From VAZQ01 sp963841105 (GTDB lineage: Bacteria; Pseudomonadota; Alphaproteobacteria; Rhizobiales; Xanthobacteraceae), in the NCBI GenBank assembly GCA_963841105.1, contig CAWJCB010000002.1:182907-246906 (forward strand): 64,000 nt of DNA, written 5' to 3'. Numbering within the stretch: position 1 is the stretch's first letter; each line of letters begins with the position of its first letter. The notes under the pieces were generated by a model. That model ran no database searches, had not been told where the DNA came from, and saw nothing but the letters and a program-made list of their open reading frames with translations. A program made the translations under genes and the position numbers. Of the stretch, positions 35,286-45,401 are shown one piece after another.

Positions 35286-36584
35286 TCATTGCAGCGCGTA
35301 GCCGAAAATGCGCGGCAGCGTCAGCGCTAGGTCCGGAATCAGCGTCGTTGCGATCAGCATGACGAGCATGGTGACAATGAAGATCGGCGTCTCGCGAAAA
35401 ATCGCGGCCAGCGAGGTTCCGGTGAGATTGCTGATCACAAACAACAATAATCCGTGCGGAGGCAAAGCGAGCCCGATCATCATATTGAGCATGATGATGA
35501 CGCCGAAATGCACGAGGTCGATGTGCAGGCTCTGCGCCACCGGCGTCAGGAGCGGCACGATCACCAGCAATATCGTGATCTCATCAAGGACGACGGCAAG
35601 CAGAAGCAGCAGCAGATTGACCGAGAGAAGGAACGCCGTGGGCGAGAGCTGCCATCCGATGAGGGTGTTTCGGATCATGACCGGCACGCCTTCATTCGCC
35701 ACGACATAGTTGAAAACGAAGGCGCCCGAGATGATGAGCCCGATGGCGGCAGTCTGGCGTACCGTCTCCGCGGTGACCGCATAGAGCTCGGCCGCGGTGA
35801 TCGAACGATATGCGACAAGGGCAAGAAAGAGAGCGTAGGCCGCGGCGATTGCCGCCGCCTCAGTGGGGGTTGCAATGCCGGAGTAGATGATGCCAAGCAG
35901 AATGCCGGGCAGTGCCAGCGGCGGCAGCGCCGCGATGAAGACTGGCATTGCCTGGCGCCATGGTTGCGGTGGCTCGGCCGGGAAGCCGCGACGGCGGGCG
36001 ATTGCGGCAATTGCGACCATGAGAGCCAGCGCGGTGGCGATTGCGGGTACGATGCCGGCGAGGAAAAGCGCACCAACGGAAACGTTGGCGATGAGTGCGT
36101 AGAAAATCATCGGGATGGATGGCGGCACGAGCGGCCCGAGCGTCGCCGACACCGCGGAGATCGCGGCGGCAAAGCCTGCCGGATAACGATCGTTCCTGAT
36201 CATCATTCGTGCGACGATGAGGCCAGGCCCCGCGGCGTCCGCAACCGCACTGCCGCTCATGCCGGAAAAAATCAGGTTGGCGACGACATCGACATGGGCA
36301 AGGCCGCCGCGAAACCGCCCGACCATGGCCTGGGCGAAGACCAGCAGGCGATCGATCACGCCGCTCGCGTTCATCAGATTGGCAACGAAGATGAATAGCG
36401 GCACGGCGAGCAGCAAATAGTTGTTGTAGAGGCCGTTCATGGTCTGGTCGACGACGAGGCCGGGGTCCTGATGCGTCGCGGCCATGTAGGCAAAGCCGGC
36501 CACCAGCATCGAAAGTCCGAGCGGGACGCCCATACCGGCGGCTGCGACGAACACGGCAGCGAGCACCCACAGCCCCGGCGTCAT
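35286..36584 (-). CDS. dctM: TRAP transporter large permease (DctM)
   Basis: A 432-residue membrane protein with about twelve helices. It shows the DctM pattern: GVPLGLSMLVAGFAYMA, LLLAVPLFIFVANLMNASGVIDRLLVFAQAMVGRFRGGLAHVDVVANLIFSGMSGSAVADAAGPGLI, the PPSIPMIFYALIANVSVGALFLAGIVPA loop, and a second repeat GLALPPHGLLLFVISNLTGTSL. With the DctQ and DctP proteins upstream it imports a C4-dicarboxylate-like or other organic acid by sodium or proton gradient. It starts 18 bases after dctQ. The gene is intact. Confidence 0.93.
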   Translation of the reverse strand: MTPGLWVLAAVFVAAAGMGVPLGLSMLVAGFAYMAATHQDPGLVVDQTMNGLYNNYLLLAVPLFIFVANLMNASGVIDRLLVFAQAMVGRFRGGLAHVDVVANLIFSGMSGSAVADAAGPGLIVARMMIRNDRYPAGFAAAISAVSATLGPLVPPSIPMIFYALIANVSVGALFLAGIVPAIATALALMVAIAAIARRRGFPAEPPQPWRQAMPVFIAALPPLALPGILLGIIYSGIATPTEAAAIAAAYALFLALVAYRSITAAELYAVTAETVRQTAAIGLIISGAFVFNYVVANEGVPVMIRNTLIGWQLSPTAFLLSVNLLLLLLAVVLDEITILLVIVPLLTPVAQSLHIDLVHFGVIIMLNMMIGLALPPHGLLLFVISNLTGTSLAAIFRETPIFIVTMLVMLIATTLIPDLALTLPRIFGYALQ

Positions 36585-36602
36585 CCCTTATCGTGCTCCG
36601 GG

Positions 36603-37139
36603 TCAGCGGGCTTTGCCGGCGCGCGCGCCGGCAAGCGCGATGAGATGAAAGATCATGCGGACGAGCACCGCGAGGAGGAAGACCGCGAAGCAGGCGTAAA
36701 CGAGGTCGAGTCGCCAGCGCAGCACCGGTGTCCGCTCGCGCCACAGAAAGACGGTGTAGTCGATTGCGCCCGGCAGCGAGTAAATGAGAATGCTGCAGAC
36801 AAGCATATTTCGCGCGATCTCGATCGTCCGCTGTCCGCGCGCAGGCAGATTTCGGTGGACGAGGTCAAAGGTGATCTGGCGGCGATCCTCGAGCACAAAT
36901 CCATTGGCGAGAAACACGATCCAAACGAACAGCACGACCGAGATCTCATCGGCCCAGGCGACGGCATCGCCGGCCGCATAACGCATGATGATCTTGTAGA
37001 TGAAGGCCGCGAACACGACCGCGAACATCAACACGACCACCGCCTCAACCGCGTGCGAGATCAGACGCCCGACCCGCGCCGACCAACCCTCGAATCGCTC
37101 CAGCAATCGAGGGGCCGCCGGTGCCCGACCATCTTCCAT
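36603..37139 (-). CDS. dctQ: TRAP transporter small permease (DctQ)
   Basis: A 178-residue, four-helix protein. The DctQ signature is WADEISVVLFVWIVFLANGFVLEDRRQITFDLVHRNLPARGQRTIEI. Helices lie near residues 33-55, 65-85, 108-125 and 140-165. The start ATG at 37139 (MEDGRAPAAPRLLERFEGW) is chosen because the preceding gene dctP ends at 37166. It tethers DctM and takes substrate from DctP. The ending AGARAGKAR is short and basic. Confidence 0.9.
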   Translation of the reverse strand: MEDGRAPAAPRLLERFEGWSARVGRLISHAVEAVVVLMFAVVFAAFIYKIIMRYAAGDAVAWADEISVVLFVWIVFLANGFVLEDRRQITFDLVHRNLPARGQRTIEIARNMLVCSILIYSLPGAIDYTVFLWRERTPVLRWRLDLVYACFAVFLLAVLVRMIFHLIALAGARAGKAR

Positions 37140-37165
37140 CGCGGCCTCTTGCTTGGAACGCCGTG

Positions 37166-38162
37166 CTATCTCGCGTCCCCCACGCGTTTGAGGAGGCCGG
37201 TATCCCATGACTTGGCCAGGTCGGCCTCCGCATAGGTCTTGTCGGCGAGCAGGCGGAACGGTGCGAGGTCGATGGCCTCGACCGTGAGACCTTTAGTCCG
37301 CAGCGCATCGGTGACCGATGTCTCATCCGCCAAGACGACCATCGTCGTTGCTCTTCGCCGCGACCACAGCCGCTGCCTGCACGGCTGTCCTCTGCTCGGG
37401 CGTGAGCTTGTCGTAGAATGGCTTGGCGATGCTGAAAAAGACTGGCTGCACCATATGCGAGGTCAGAATGACCTGTTCGGTGACCTCGTAGAACTTGGCG
37501 GCATTGAGGATCGACAGAGGGTTCTCCTGGCCGTCAATCGTGCCTGTTTTCAGCGCGAGATAGATTTCCGGCATTCCCAGCGGCACCGGCGAGACACCCA
37601 GCACCTTGCCCAGGAGCAGCCATTCCGGCCCGGCCGGCATGCGCAGCTTGATCCCGGCAAGCTCGCGCGGGCCGGCAACATTGCGCTTCTGCCGCAAATT
37701 GACCTGTCGCGTGCCAAGATACGCTGCCGCCAGAATCTCGATGCCCATCCTTTGCGCGACGGCGCGCTTGTAGTCAGCCCCGATCGGCCCGTCGAAAACG
37801 TTGCGCAGATGTGGGTAGTCGCGGAAAAGATAGGCGCGGTTGAAGAGGCCATACTCGGGAAGCTGCTGGGCGACCTCGAATGTGTTCATGGTGCTCATTT
37901 CGAGATTGCCCCGCTGTAGTGCCGGCACTTCCGTCCCCTGACGGAACAACGCCGATGCGGGAAATGTCTCAGCCTTGATGCCGACATTCGCCTTTTCAGC
38001 TTCCGTTTTGAAGACGCCGCCCGCCTTGGCGAGGAAATCCGACGGCGGAGCCGCAGTGGAAAGGCGGATCATCACATCGGCCGCGTCTGCCGCGCCAGCG
38101 AAGAAAAGCAATGCCCCCGCGATACCGGTTATGGCTTGTGCTAGTCTCGATCTGATTGTCAT
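37166..38162 (-). CDS. dctP: TRAP transporter solute-binding protein (DctP), one frameshift
   Basis: About 332 residues. A signal peptide (ITGIAGALLFFAGAADA) follows the ATG at 38162. Then come VMIRLSTAAPPSDFLAKAGGVFKTEAEKA, QRGNLEMSTMNTFEVAQQLPEYGLFNRAYLFRDYPHL, PRELAGIKLRMPAGPEWLLLGKVLGVSPVPLGMPEIYLALKTGTIDGQENP, and LTPEQRTAVQAAAVVAAKS. The frame breaks near 37352; one extra base hides the ending TTMVVLADETSVTDALRTKGLTVEAIDLAPFR, which stops at 37166. The Arg in RMPAGPEW is the TRAP ligand-binding arginine for a carboxylate. It is the first gene of dctPQM. The ligand is unknown. Confidence 0.85.
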
Positions 38163-38323
38163 AACGCGCTCTCTCGGGTGTGAATTGCGATTTTGGCAGC
38201 GACAGCTCACCGCACCAGTAACGCGGGCCGGGAGCCGGCGCGGGCGACTTGATGGATGATAACCCACAATGGCAGGGTAGGGACCGTCGACGATTCCAGT
38301 TGCATTCCCGTAGTCAGGTCAGC

Positions 38324-39103
38324 ATGAGCATTGCAGATTCGCCTGGTCCTAAAGAGATCGTCACCGCCGCGCTGCTGGTGATCGGCGATGAGATTCTCTC
38401 CGGTCGCACCAAGGACAAGAACATCGGCTACATCGCCGAATATCTTACGGCGCTCGGCATCGACCTTATGGAGGTGCGTATCGTTGGCGACGAGGAAGCC
38501 GCCATCGTCGATGCGCTCAACGCGCTGCGCCGCCGCTATACCTACGTCTTCACCACCGGCGGCATCGGTCCCACGCACGACGACATCACCGCCGACTGCG
38601 TCGCCAAGGCGTTCGGCGTGCCCATCAACATCGATCCGCGCGCGCTCGCCATCATGCGGGAGAGGGTTGGCTCGATCGGGATCGAGATGAATGATGCGCG
38701 CCTGCGTATGACACGCATTCCCAAGGGCGCCGATCTCGTCCTCAACAAGGTATCGGGTGCACCGGGGATGTGGATCGAGAACGTCATCGTCATGGCGGGG
38801 GTGCCCTCGATCATGCAGGCGATGCTCGACGAGGTGGCGCCGAAGCTCAAGACCGGCGTGCGCATGCTGGCGGAGACCATTCGCGCCGATGCGCGCGAGG
38901 GCGACATCGGCACGCAGCTCGGCGACATCGCCAAAGCCAACCCGCAAGTCGCAATCGGCAGTTATCCCTTCTTCGACCCGCAGCACGGGCCCAACACCAA
39001 TGTGGTGTTGCGTGCCCGTGATGCGGAAAAGCTCGCCACAGCCAAGGCGGCGGTGGAAGCGATGCTGGCGCGGGTGCGGGGCGCACAAACCAGCAAGGCC
39101 TGA
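38324..39103 (+). CDS. CinA-like molybdopterin-binding-domain protein
   Basis: A 259-residue protein of the competence/damage-inducible CinA N-domain (MoCF-like) family. Its start is TAALLVIGDEILSGRTKDKNIGYIAEYLTALGIDLMEVRIVGDEEAAIVDAL. FTTGGIGPTHDDITADCVAKAFGVPI is the family signature, and SGAPGMWIENVIVMAGVPSIMQAML the middle part. It lacks the C-terminal nicotinamide-mononucleotide deamidase (PncC) domain, so it is the stand-alone type that may act as a nucleotide pyrophosphatase. The ATG at 38324 is set by family alignment. Its stop overlaps the next start (TGATG), so it is coupled to gpt. Confidence 0.9.
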   Translation: MSIADSPGPKEIVTAALLVIGDEILSGRTKDKNIGYIAEYLTALGIDLMEVRIVGDEEAAIVDALNALRRRYTYVFTTGGIGPTHDDITADCVAKAFGVPINIDPRALAIMRERVGSIGIEMNDARLRMTRIPKGADLVLNKVSGAPGMWIENVIVMAGVPSIMQAMLDEVAPKLKTGVRMLAETIRADAREGDIGTQLGDIAKANPQVAIGSYPFFDPQHGPNTNVVLRARDAEKLATAKAAVEAMLARVRGAQTSKA

Positions 39104-39621
39104 TGCAAGACGTTCAGCCGCAACCACAACAGCCGCAGAAGGCGTTTCCCGTCTCCTGGGACCAATTCCATCGCGATGCGCGCGCGCTCGCTTGGCGGCT
39201 CGCAGGCGCTGGCCCATTTCTCGCGATTGTGTGTGTCACGCGCGGCGGCCTCGTTCCCGCCGGCATTGTCGCGCGCGAGCTTGGCATTCGTCTGATCGAG
39301 ACGGTGTGCGTCGCAAGCTACAGCCACGTGACGCAAGGCGAGCTCAAGGTGATCAAGGACGTGGCGAGGAGCATCGTGGGCATCGGCGGCGGGCGCGGAA
39401 AGGGCGTGCTGATCGTCGATGACCTCGTGGATACCGGCAAGACCGCCAAGGTCGTTCGCGACGTCCTGCCGGAGGCGCATTTCGCTGCCGTCTACGCCAA
39501 GCCCATGGGGCGGCCTATGGTCGATACGTTCATCACCGAGGTTTCGCAGGATACCTGGATATATTTTCCCTGGGATACCGGCCTTGCATTCCAGCCGCCG
39601 ATCCAGGACGCTGGCCTTTAA
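39103..39621 (+). CDS. gpt: Xanthine (xanthine-guanine) phosphoribosyltransferase
   Basis: A 172-residue phosphoribosyltransferase for purine salvage; it converts xanthine or guanine plus PRPP to XMP or GMP. The PRPP loop is GVLIVDDLVDTGKTAKVV, with the catalytic Asp-Asp pair. The ends fit the XGPRT family: FPVSWDQFHRDARALAWRLAGAGPFLAIVCVTRGGLVPAGIVARELGIRLIETVC at the start and TWIYFPWDTGLAFQPP at the end. Its ATG shares one base with the CinA-like gene stop, so both are translated together. Confidence 0.92.
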   Translation: MQDVQPQPQQPQKAFPVSWDQFHRDARALAWRLAGAGPFLAIVCVTRGGLVPAGIVARELGIRLIETVCVASYSHVTQGELKVIKDVARSIVGIGGGRGKGVLIVDDLVDTGKTAKVVRDVLPEAHFAAVYAKPMGRPMVDTFITEVSQDTWIYFPWDTGLAFQPPIQDAGL

Positions 39622-39711
39622 TGAATGGCTGACCACCGCGTCCCAACTTGCGAGCGACACGCGGCCTGAGCCGCGATCTCTCCGGCGATAATCCTCAAGG
39701 AGGAAAGCATC

Positions 39712-40200
39712 ATGGAGGCGATGACCGAGACAAAGGCAGCGGCCAAGGTAATGACTAAGCCAACCACCAAGACCAGGGATGCAGCGGACGCGCATTCCCA
39801 CGTGGTGCGTCCCGCCGCCATGGATTGGCAGAATACCCGTTTTCCCGGCTGCGAGGTAAAGACGCTCCTGTTTGATGCCAAGACGGGGTTGATCACTGCG
39901 CTGATGCGCTTTGCGCCCGGCGCCGTTCTGCCCGATCATGAGCACGTGAAGATCGAGCAAACCTACGTGCTCGAAGGCAAGCTGGTGGACATGGAAGGTC
40001 CGGCCGCCGGCCTCGAAGTAAACGCCGGCGAATTCGTGTGGCGCGAGGCGGGAAGCCGCCACGTGGCCTGCGCGCCCGATGGCGGGCTGATGCTCGCCAT
40101 GTTCCAGATCCCCAACAAATTCCATGAGCGCGACGGACGCGTGACCGAACCGGGCGGTCAGGATTGGGAAACCCTCTGGGGCCGCGTCCTCAACGGTTAG
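39712..40200 (+). CDS. Cupin-domain protein (ChrR-like)
   Basis: A 162-residue protein with one beta-barrel cupin domain. The metal site motif is seen as PDHEHVKIEQTYVLEGKLVD (His, His, Glu) with the later His in GSRHVACAPDGG. A Lys/Thr-rich, flexible N-terminus of about 25 residues precedes it. ChrR-like cupins bind zinc; some restrain ECF sigma factors, but no sigma factor gene is near, so a dioxygenase-like or storage role is equally possible. A very strong AAGGAGGAAAGCATC ribosome site marks the ATG at 39712. It is 90 bases after gpt. Confidence 0.85.
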   Translation: MEAMTETKAAAKVMTKPTTKTRDAADAHSHVVRPAAMDWQNTRFPGCEVKTLLFDAKTGLITALMRFAPGAVLPDHEHVKIEQTYVLEGKLVDMEGPAAGLEVNAGEFVWREAGSRHVACAPDGGLMLAMFQIPNKFHERDGRVTEPGGQDWETLWGRVLNG

Positions 40201-40247
40201 GCGGTGTCGCCTGGCCATTTTGAACGAGCGACGGCGCGGCCGCCCAA

Positions 40248-40820
40248 ATGACGAGATGGGTCGGCAAACGAACGGCAAGGCGCGGTGTCTGGCGAGTCGA
40301 AAGACAAGCTCCGAGATCCGATAATGAGCTTGCTCGATTGTTGATTGGCATCGTCCTTCTGGCGTGCCTGCTCGGATTCTACGCCTACATGCAGTGGAAT
40401 GCCGAGCCGCGGGCCGCCATCATCGGCAATGCCTGGGTGATCGACGGCGACACAATCGAAATCTCCGGCACCCGCATACGGCTGGAGGGCATCGATGCAC
40501 CCGAGCTGGATCAGACCTGCACCGATCTGGAGGGGAAAACATGGGCGTGCGGAAGAGCAGCCCTCGGAGAGCTCAAAGCCCACATTCGCGGTCGGGAGTT
40601 GACGTGCAATGGCAGAGCTCGCGACAGGTACAAGCGGGTGCTTGCTGTGTGTGCGTTGCCTGACGGCACTGCCATCAACGCTTGGATGGTGCAGCAGGGC
40701 TGGGCCGTGGCATATGGCTTCGCGAAGGTCTATGCGTCCGAGCAGGCAGACGCGGCGCAGGCCAAGCGCGGTTTATGGGCGGGCACCTTTGTGCCGCCAT
40801 CGCAATGGCGGCATCGTTAG
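40248..40820 (+). CDS. Membrane-anchored staphylococcal-nuclease-like protein
   Basis: A 190-residue protein. A basic N-terminus and one hydrophobic anchor (ARLLIGIVLLACLLGFYAYM, residues about 29-48) lead to an SNase-like OB-fold domain: GNAWVIDGDTIEISGTRIRLEGIDAPELDQTC, ACGRAALGELKAHIRGRELTCNG, DRYKRVLAVC, and a QQGWAVAYGFA segment. The Asp and Arg residues (DGDT, RLEGIDAPE, YKR) that hold calcium and cut DNA/RNA in SNase are present. It is probably exported to the periplasmic face of the membrane. It ends 8 bases before a strong terminator. Confidence 0.9.
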   Translation: MTRWVGKRTARRGVWRVERQAPRSDNELARLLIGIVLLACLLGFYAYMQWNAEPRAAIIGNAWVIDGDTIEISGTRIRLEGIDAPELDQTCTDLEGKTWACGRAALGELKAHIRGRELTCNGRARDRYKRVLAVCALPDGTAINAWMVQQGWAVAYGFAKVYASEQADAAQAKRGLWAGTFVPPSQWRHR

Positions 40821-40827
40821 AAAAGAA

Positions 40828-40858
40828 GAACCCGGCGGGGACAATCCCCGCCGGGTTC
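40828..40858. terminator. Bidirectional Rho-independent terminator
   Basis: gaacccggcgggg (40828-40840), loop acaat, ccccgccgggttc (40846-40858): a perfect 13-bp stem. It lies between the convergent SNase-like gene (plus) and the exported-protein gene (minus). AAAA-G-AA on the left and TTCTC on the right let it work in both directions. Confidence 0.88.
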
Positions 40859-40880
40859 TCTGTCTGATTCACCGAATAGG

Positions 40881-41210
40881 TTACTGGCAGACCGCCACCG
40901 GCCGGCCACGCCAGCCGACTACATTGCCGTAGGCATCATAGAGCGGCACGCGCGTCCAGTAGCAGTTCGGGCCGGGAAGCGGCGCAGCATAGCCGGAATA
41001 GACGACATAGCCCGGCGCCGGCGCCACCACATAGGCCGGCGCTCCAGCATTCGCAACGGCGCTGCCGATGAGCGCGCCAGCAACGAACCCGCCGACAAGA
41101 CCGGCTCCAACGCCACAGCCGTAACAACGGGCATCCGCCGGGGTCGGCGAAGCGGCTGTAACGACGGCAATGGTCGCGGCCGCAAGTAGAGCAGCAAGAG
41201 TCTTCTTCAT
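40881..41210 (-). CDS. Exported Gly/Tyr-rich small protein
   Basis: A 109-residue protein with signal peptide KKTLAALLAAATIAVVTAASPTPADA. The mature part has a Gly/Ala hydrophobic run (GCGVGAGLVGGFVAGALIGSAVANA), resembling a glycine-zipper, and a Tyr/Pro-rich part ending NCYWTRVPLYDAYGNVVGWRGRPVAVCQ. Two ATG codons abut; the second (41210) has GGGGAG at the better distance. Similar small exported proteins with RVPVYDAYGNVVGWR-type ends are common in Bradyrhizobium. Their role is unknown. A related protein is coded 255 bases upstream. Confidence 0.78.
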   Translation of the reverse strand: MKKTLAALLAAATIAVVTAASPTPADARCYGCGVGAGLVGGFVAGALIGSAVANAGAPAYVVAPAPGYVVYSGYAAPLPGPNCYWTRVPLYDAYGNVVGWRGRPVAVCQ

Positions 41211-41464
41211 CATGGTCTCCCCTTTGCGCCGGCCGATGGCCGCACGCGAAACCGTTTCCAATCTTGGATAGCCCCAGTGACCCACAAACCCCATTCTGAG
41301 CGGCGGTAATTAAGACTGCTCAATTTGTCGGAATTTCGTCGGAATTGGGCTCCCGTGTCGACTTTCATGGTACCTGCTCGCGAGCAACGCGCCTCTGCAG
41401 TGAGGGCGTTGCCTCGCCACGGCAATCGGCTCTGATGTTTGCTCGGCTGGACGGCTCCGGCAGG

Positions 41465-41767
41465 TCAGCAAGCCCGATAGCGCCACCGCCGGCACGGATA
41501 GTAAGGCCGCGGTCCATAATAGGAATAATAGGCCGGCCCAGGCGTGTAGTAGTCGTAATAGACTGGAGCCGGTGGATAATACCCATAGCCGCTGCCGTAA
41601 TAAGGGTACGGTCTGGCCAGGGCGCTTCCGACGATGGCGCCAGCCGCGAGTCCGCCTACAATGGCGGGTCCCCACCAACCGCGGCCGGCATCCGCTGTCG
41701 TTGGTGTCGCGACGGCCGCGGTGGCGAGAGTTGCCAAAGCAGCGAGAGCGGTAACAGCTTTCCTCAT
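41465..41767 (-). CDS. Exported Tyr/Pro-rich small protein
   Basis: A 100-residue protein with signal peptide RKAVTALAALATLATAAVATPTTADA. The mature part has WWGPAIVGGLAAGAIVGSALA, a glycine-zipper-like segment, then a Tyr/Pro/Gly-rich stretch (SGYGYYPPAPVYYDYYTPGP) ending RRWRYRAC. The ATG at 41767 is favoured by GAGGTGAACGCC ahead of it. It is the distant paralogue of the protein at 40881-41210 and both are on the minus strand. It may be an envelope or biofilm-linked protein, with no proof. Confidence 0.75.
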   Translation of the reverse strand: MRKAVTALAALATLATAAVATPTTADAGRGWWGPAIVGGLAAGAIVGSALARPYPYYGSGYGYYPPAPVYYDYYTPGPAYYSYYGPRPYYPCRRWRYRAC

Positions 41768-41983
41768 GGCGTTCACCTCAACTTGCATCGGGATACATCA
41801 ACGGCGTCTTACCGGCTAATATTAGACATTGCCGCTGAACAGAAGCTGAATAAGGTGCGATTGTCTCAACCAGATTTAGTATCTCGGCAGCGGCGCAAAG
41901 GTATCCAACTCCCGTCCACCCCGCCATTAAGGGGTGTGCCAAGTGACGGCCCATGCACTGCCGCAGCAAGAGGTTGGACATTC

Positions 41984-42616
41984 ATGGAATATCATTTGGA
42001 TCATCGCTATTTCGCCGAGCTGATCGGCATCGCCGCGGCGGCTGCGAGCCTTTATGCGGCGCATGCCAGGACTATTATCCCGCTGCGCATTGCAGCGATC
42101 GTCGCCAACTTTTTGGCGATGAGCTACAGCTTCCTGCACGGGACGTACCCGACCTTCGCGCTCAATGCCATCCTGCTGCCGCTTAATGGCTGGCGCTTGC
42201 GGGCGATGCTGCACCTCGTCCGCGACATCGACGTCGCGACCAAGAGCGACATGAACGTGGATTGGCTGTTGCCCTACACGCGTCCCGCGCAATTCAACGC
42301 CGGCGATGTGATCATGCATCGCGGAGACTACGCTACAGCTGCCTTCTATATTACTTCCGGCGAGGTCGAGATGGTCGAGATCAACACGACCTTCGGCAAG
42401 GGCACCCTGGTCGGCGAAATTGGTCTGTTTGCACCTGATGGCAAGCGGAACATGACCATACGCTGCAAGACAAACGTGCATGCGGCGCAAATCGACTACG
42501 ATCGCTTCAAGGAGCTCTATTTCCAGAACCCGCAATTCGGTTTCCGTCTCCTGCACCTGATTGTTGCGCGTATGCAAACCAGCCGCGAGCTGTCGCAGCC
42601 GGCCGTTTCCACGTGA
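41984..42616 (+). CDS. Membrane-anchored cyclic-nucleotide-binding-domain protein
   Basis: A 210-residue protein. Three hydrophobic helices are at about residues 10-26, 30-45 and 47-68 (LIGIAAAAASLYAAHA, IIPLRIAAIVANFLAMSYSFL). A CRP-like nucleotide-binding domain follows, AGDVIMHRGDYATAAFYITSGEVEMVE, then LVGEIGLFAPDGKRNMTIRCKT, where Glu in GEIGLF and the Arg near KRNMT take the place of the phosphate-binding cassette. There is no DNA-binding helix-turn-helix, so it is not a CRP regulator. The membrane-helices-plus-CNB layout resembles Popeye-type proteins. The ATG at 41984 has AAGAGGTTGGACATTC ahead. Its function is unknown. Confidence 0.8.
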   Translation: MEYHLDHRYFAELIGIAAAAASLYAAHARTIIPLRIAAIVANFLAMSYSFLHGTYPTFALNAILLPLNGWRLRAMLHLVRDIDVATKSDMNVDWLLPYTRPAQFNAGDVIMHRGDYATAAFYITSGEVEMVEINTTFGKGTLVGEIGLFAPDGKRNMTIRCKTNVHAAQIDYDRFKELYFQNPQFGFRLLHLIVARMQTSRELSQPAVST

Positions 42617-42693
42617 TGCGTTGACATGCAATTACAGGGATGCGGGGATACAAATTTGGCTAGGGTGATTGTATTCTTGTTTTCCCGGCGCGA

Positions 42694-42906
42694 TCAGCTC
42701 ACGTTCGGCATTTCAATGCTGAATTGCTTCAATACGGCCGGATCGTCAGTTCGTTTCGACGCTTCGAGAATTTCAACTCCGACAATGCGACCTTGGCTGT
42801 CGTAATCAACGATAATGCCGTGGGCAACCTCCTCACTCTCCTGAATAGGCCGATCAGTCAAATTGATATAGATCGCGTCCGCGCCATGATCCACTCTCAC
42901 GCGCAT
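42694..42906 (-). CDS. DUF2283 family protein
   Basis: A 70-residue protein of the DUF2283 family: MRVRVDHGADAIYINLTDRPIQESEEVAHGIIVDYDSQGRIVGVEILEASKR. Members lie beside DUF4258 genes and are treated as likely antitoxin-like partners, without firm proof. Here its ATG lies inside the last codons of a short DUF4258 gene (the DUF4258 stop TGA is at 42897-42899), so the two were translated as a coupled pair. A region with no other gene follows on its 3' side. Confidence 0.85.
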   Translation of the reverse strand: MRVRVDHGADAIYINLTDRPIQESEEVAHGIIVDYDSQGRIVGVEILEASKRTDDPAVLKQFSIEMPNVS

Positions 42907-43061
42907 GGCTTTCTCCTGTCAAAGTATTGTGTGAGAAAAGACATTCGCATGCCTTGCCTTTCCGTGATGTCGGGACTGCGAATCGTCTCCTCCACCCATG
43001 CTTTTGCAATTGATCTCCGCTGGATTTGAAATTCGGCGTGATCGTCATAGCGAATTATCAT
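42897..43061 (-). CDS. DUF4258 family protein, internally shortened (54 aa)
   Basis: This short frame is read from the minus strand, starting MIIRYDDHAEFQIQRRSIAKAW. The first 36 residues match the DUF4258 start (HAEFQIQRRSI, WVEETIRSPDI). The last residues, TQYFDRRKPCA, fit the family's C-terminal strand (usually ...TAYFDRR...). The middle section of about 25 residues between them is missing, so this looks like an internal deletion that kept the frame. It overlaps DUF2283 by ten bases. DUF4258 proteins resemble RelE-type toxins; a shortened one is probably inactive. Confidence 0.6.
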   Translation of the reverse strand: MIIRYDDHAEFQIQRRSIAKAWVEETIRSPDITERQGMRMSFLTQYFDRRKPCA

Positions 43062-43091
43062 GCCGATCAGCAGCAGCAGTCGAGATTGTAG

Positions 43092-45074
<1,983 letters not shown>

Positions 45075-45216
45075 GGTCTTGCTCCCTGGACGTATGGCGA
45101 GGTCAGTCGATTCGAAAAGGAACGCAGCATGCGACCGGCGCGCTTCGCCAAAGGCAGCGCTGGAGACTTGATCTGATGCCTTGGATAAAAAGAGAGTGCT
45201 TCGCACGAGCGGTCCT

Positions 45217-45332
45217 GTCCCTTCGCCGGCATGACCCGGATCAGGTTCAAAGGGTTTTTCGCGGCATCCAGACCTGATCAGCGGCCCGGGATCGGCGAAC
45301 TCTCAGCTCCTTGACCAGAGCTCCCCTCGGAA
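45217..45332 (-). promoter_or_regulatory. TPP riboswitch (THI element) of thiC
   Basis: On the minus strand the conserved TPP-aptamer blocks are all present: GGGGAGCTCTGG, GCTGAGAG, then ACCCTTTGAACCTGATCC and GGGTCATGCCGGCGAAGGGA. It lies about 143 bases before the thiC start. Bound thiamine pyrophosphate would shut off thiC expression, probably by hiding the start or by termination. Confidence 0.97.
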
Positions 45333-45401
45333 CAGGCAGTAATTTAGGCGCCCTGGCGGTGGAGGGCAATCGCTCCGGCGACATAACAACGACATAGCAG
45401 G

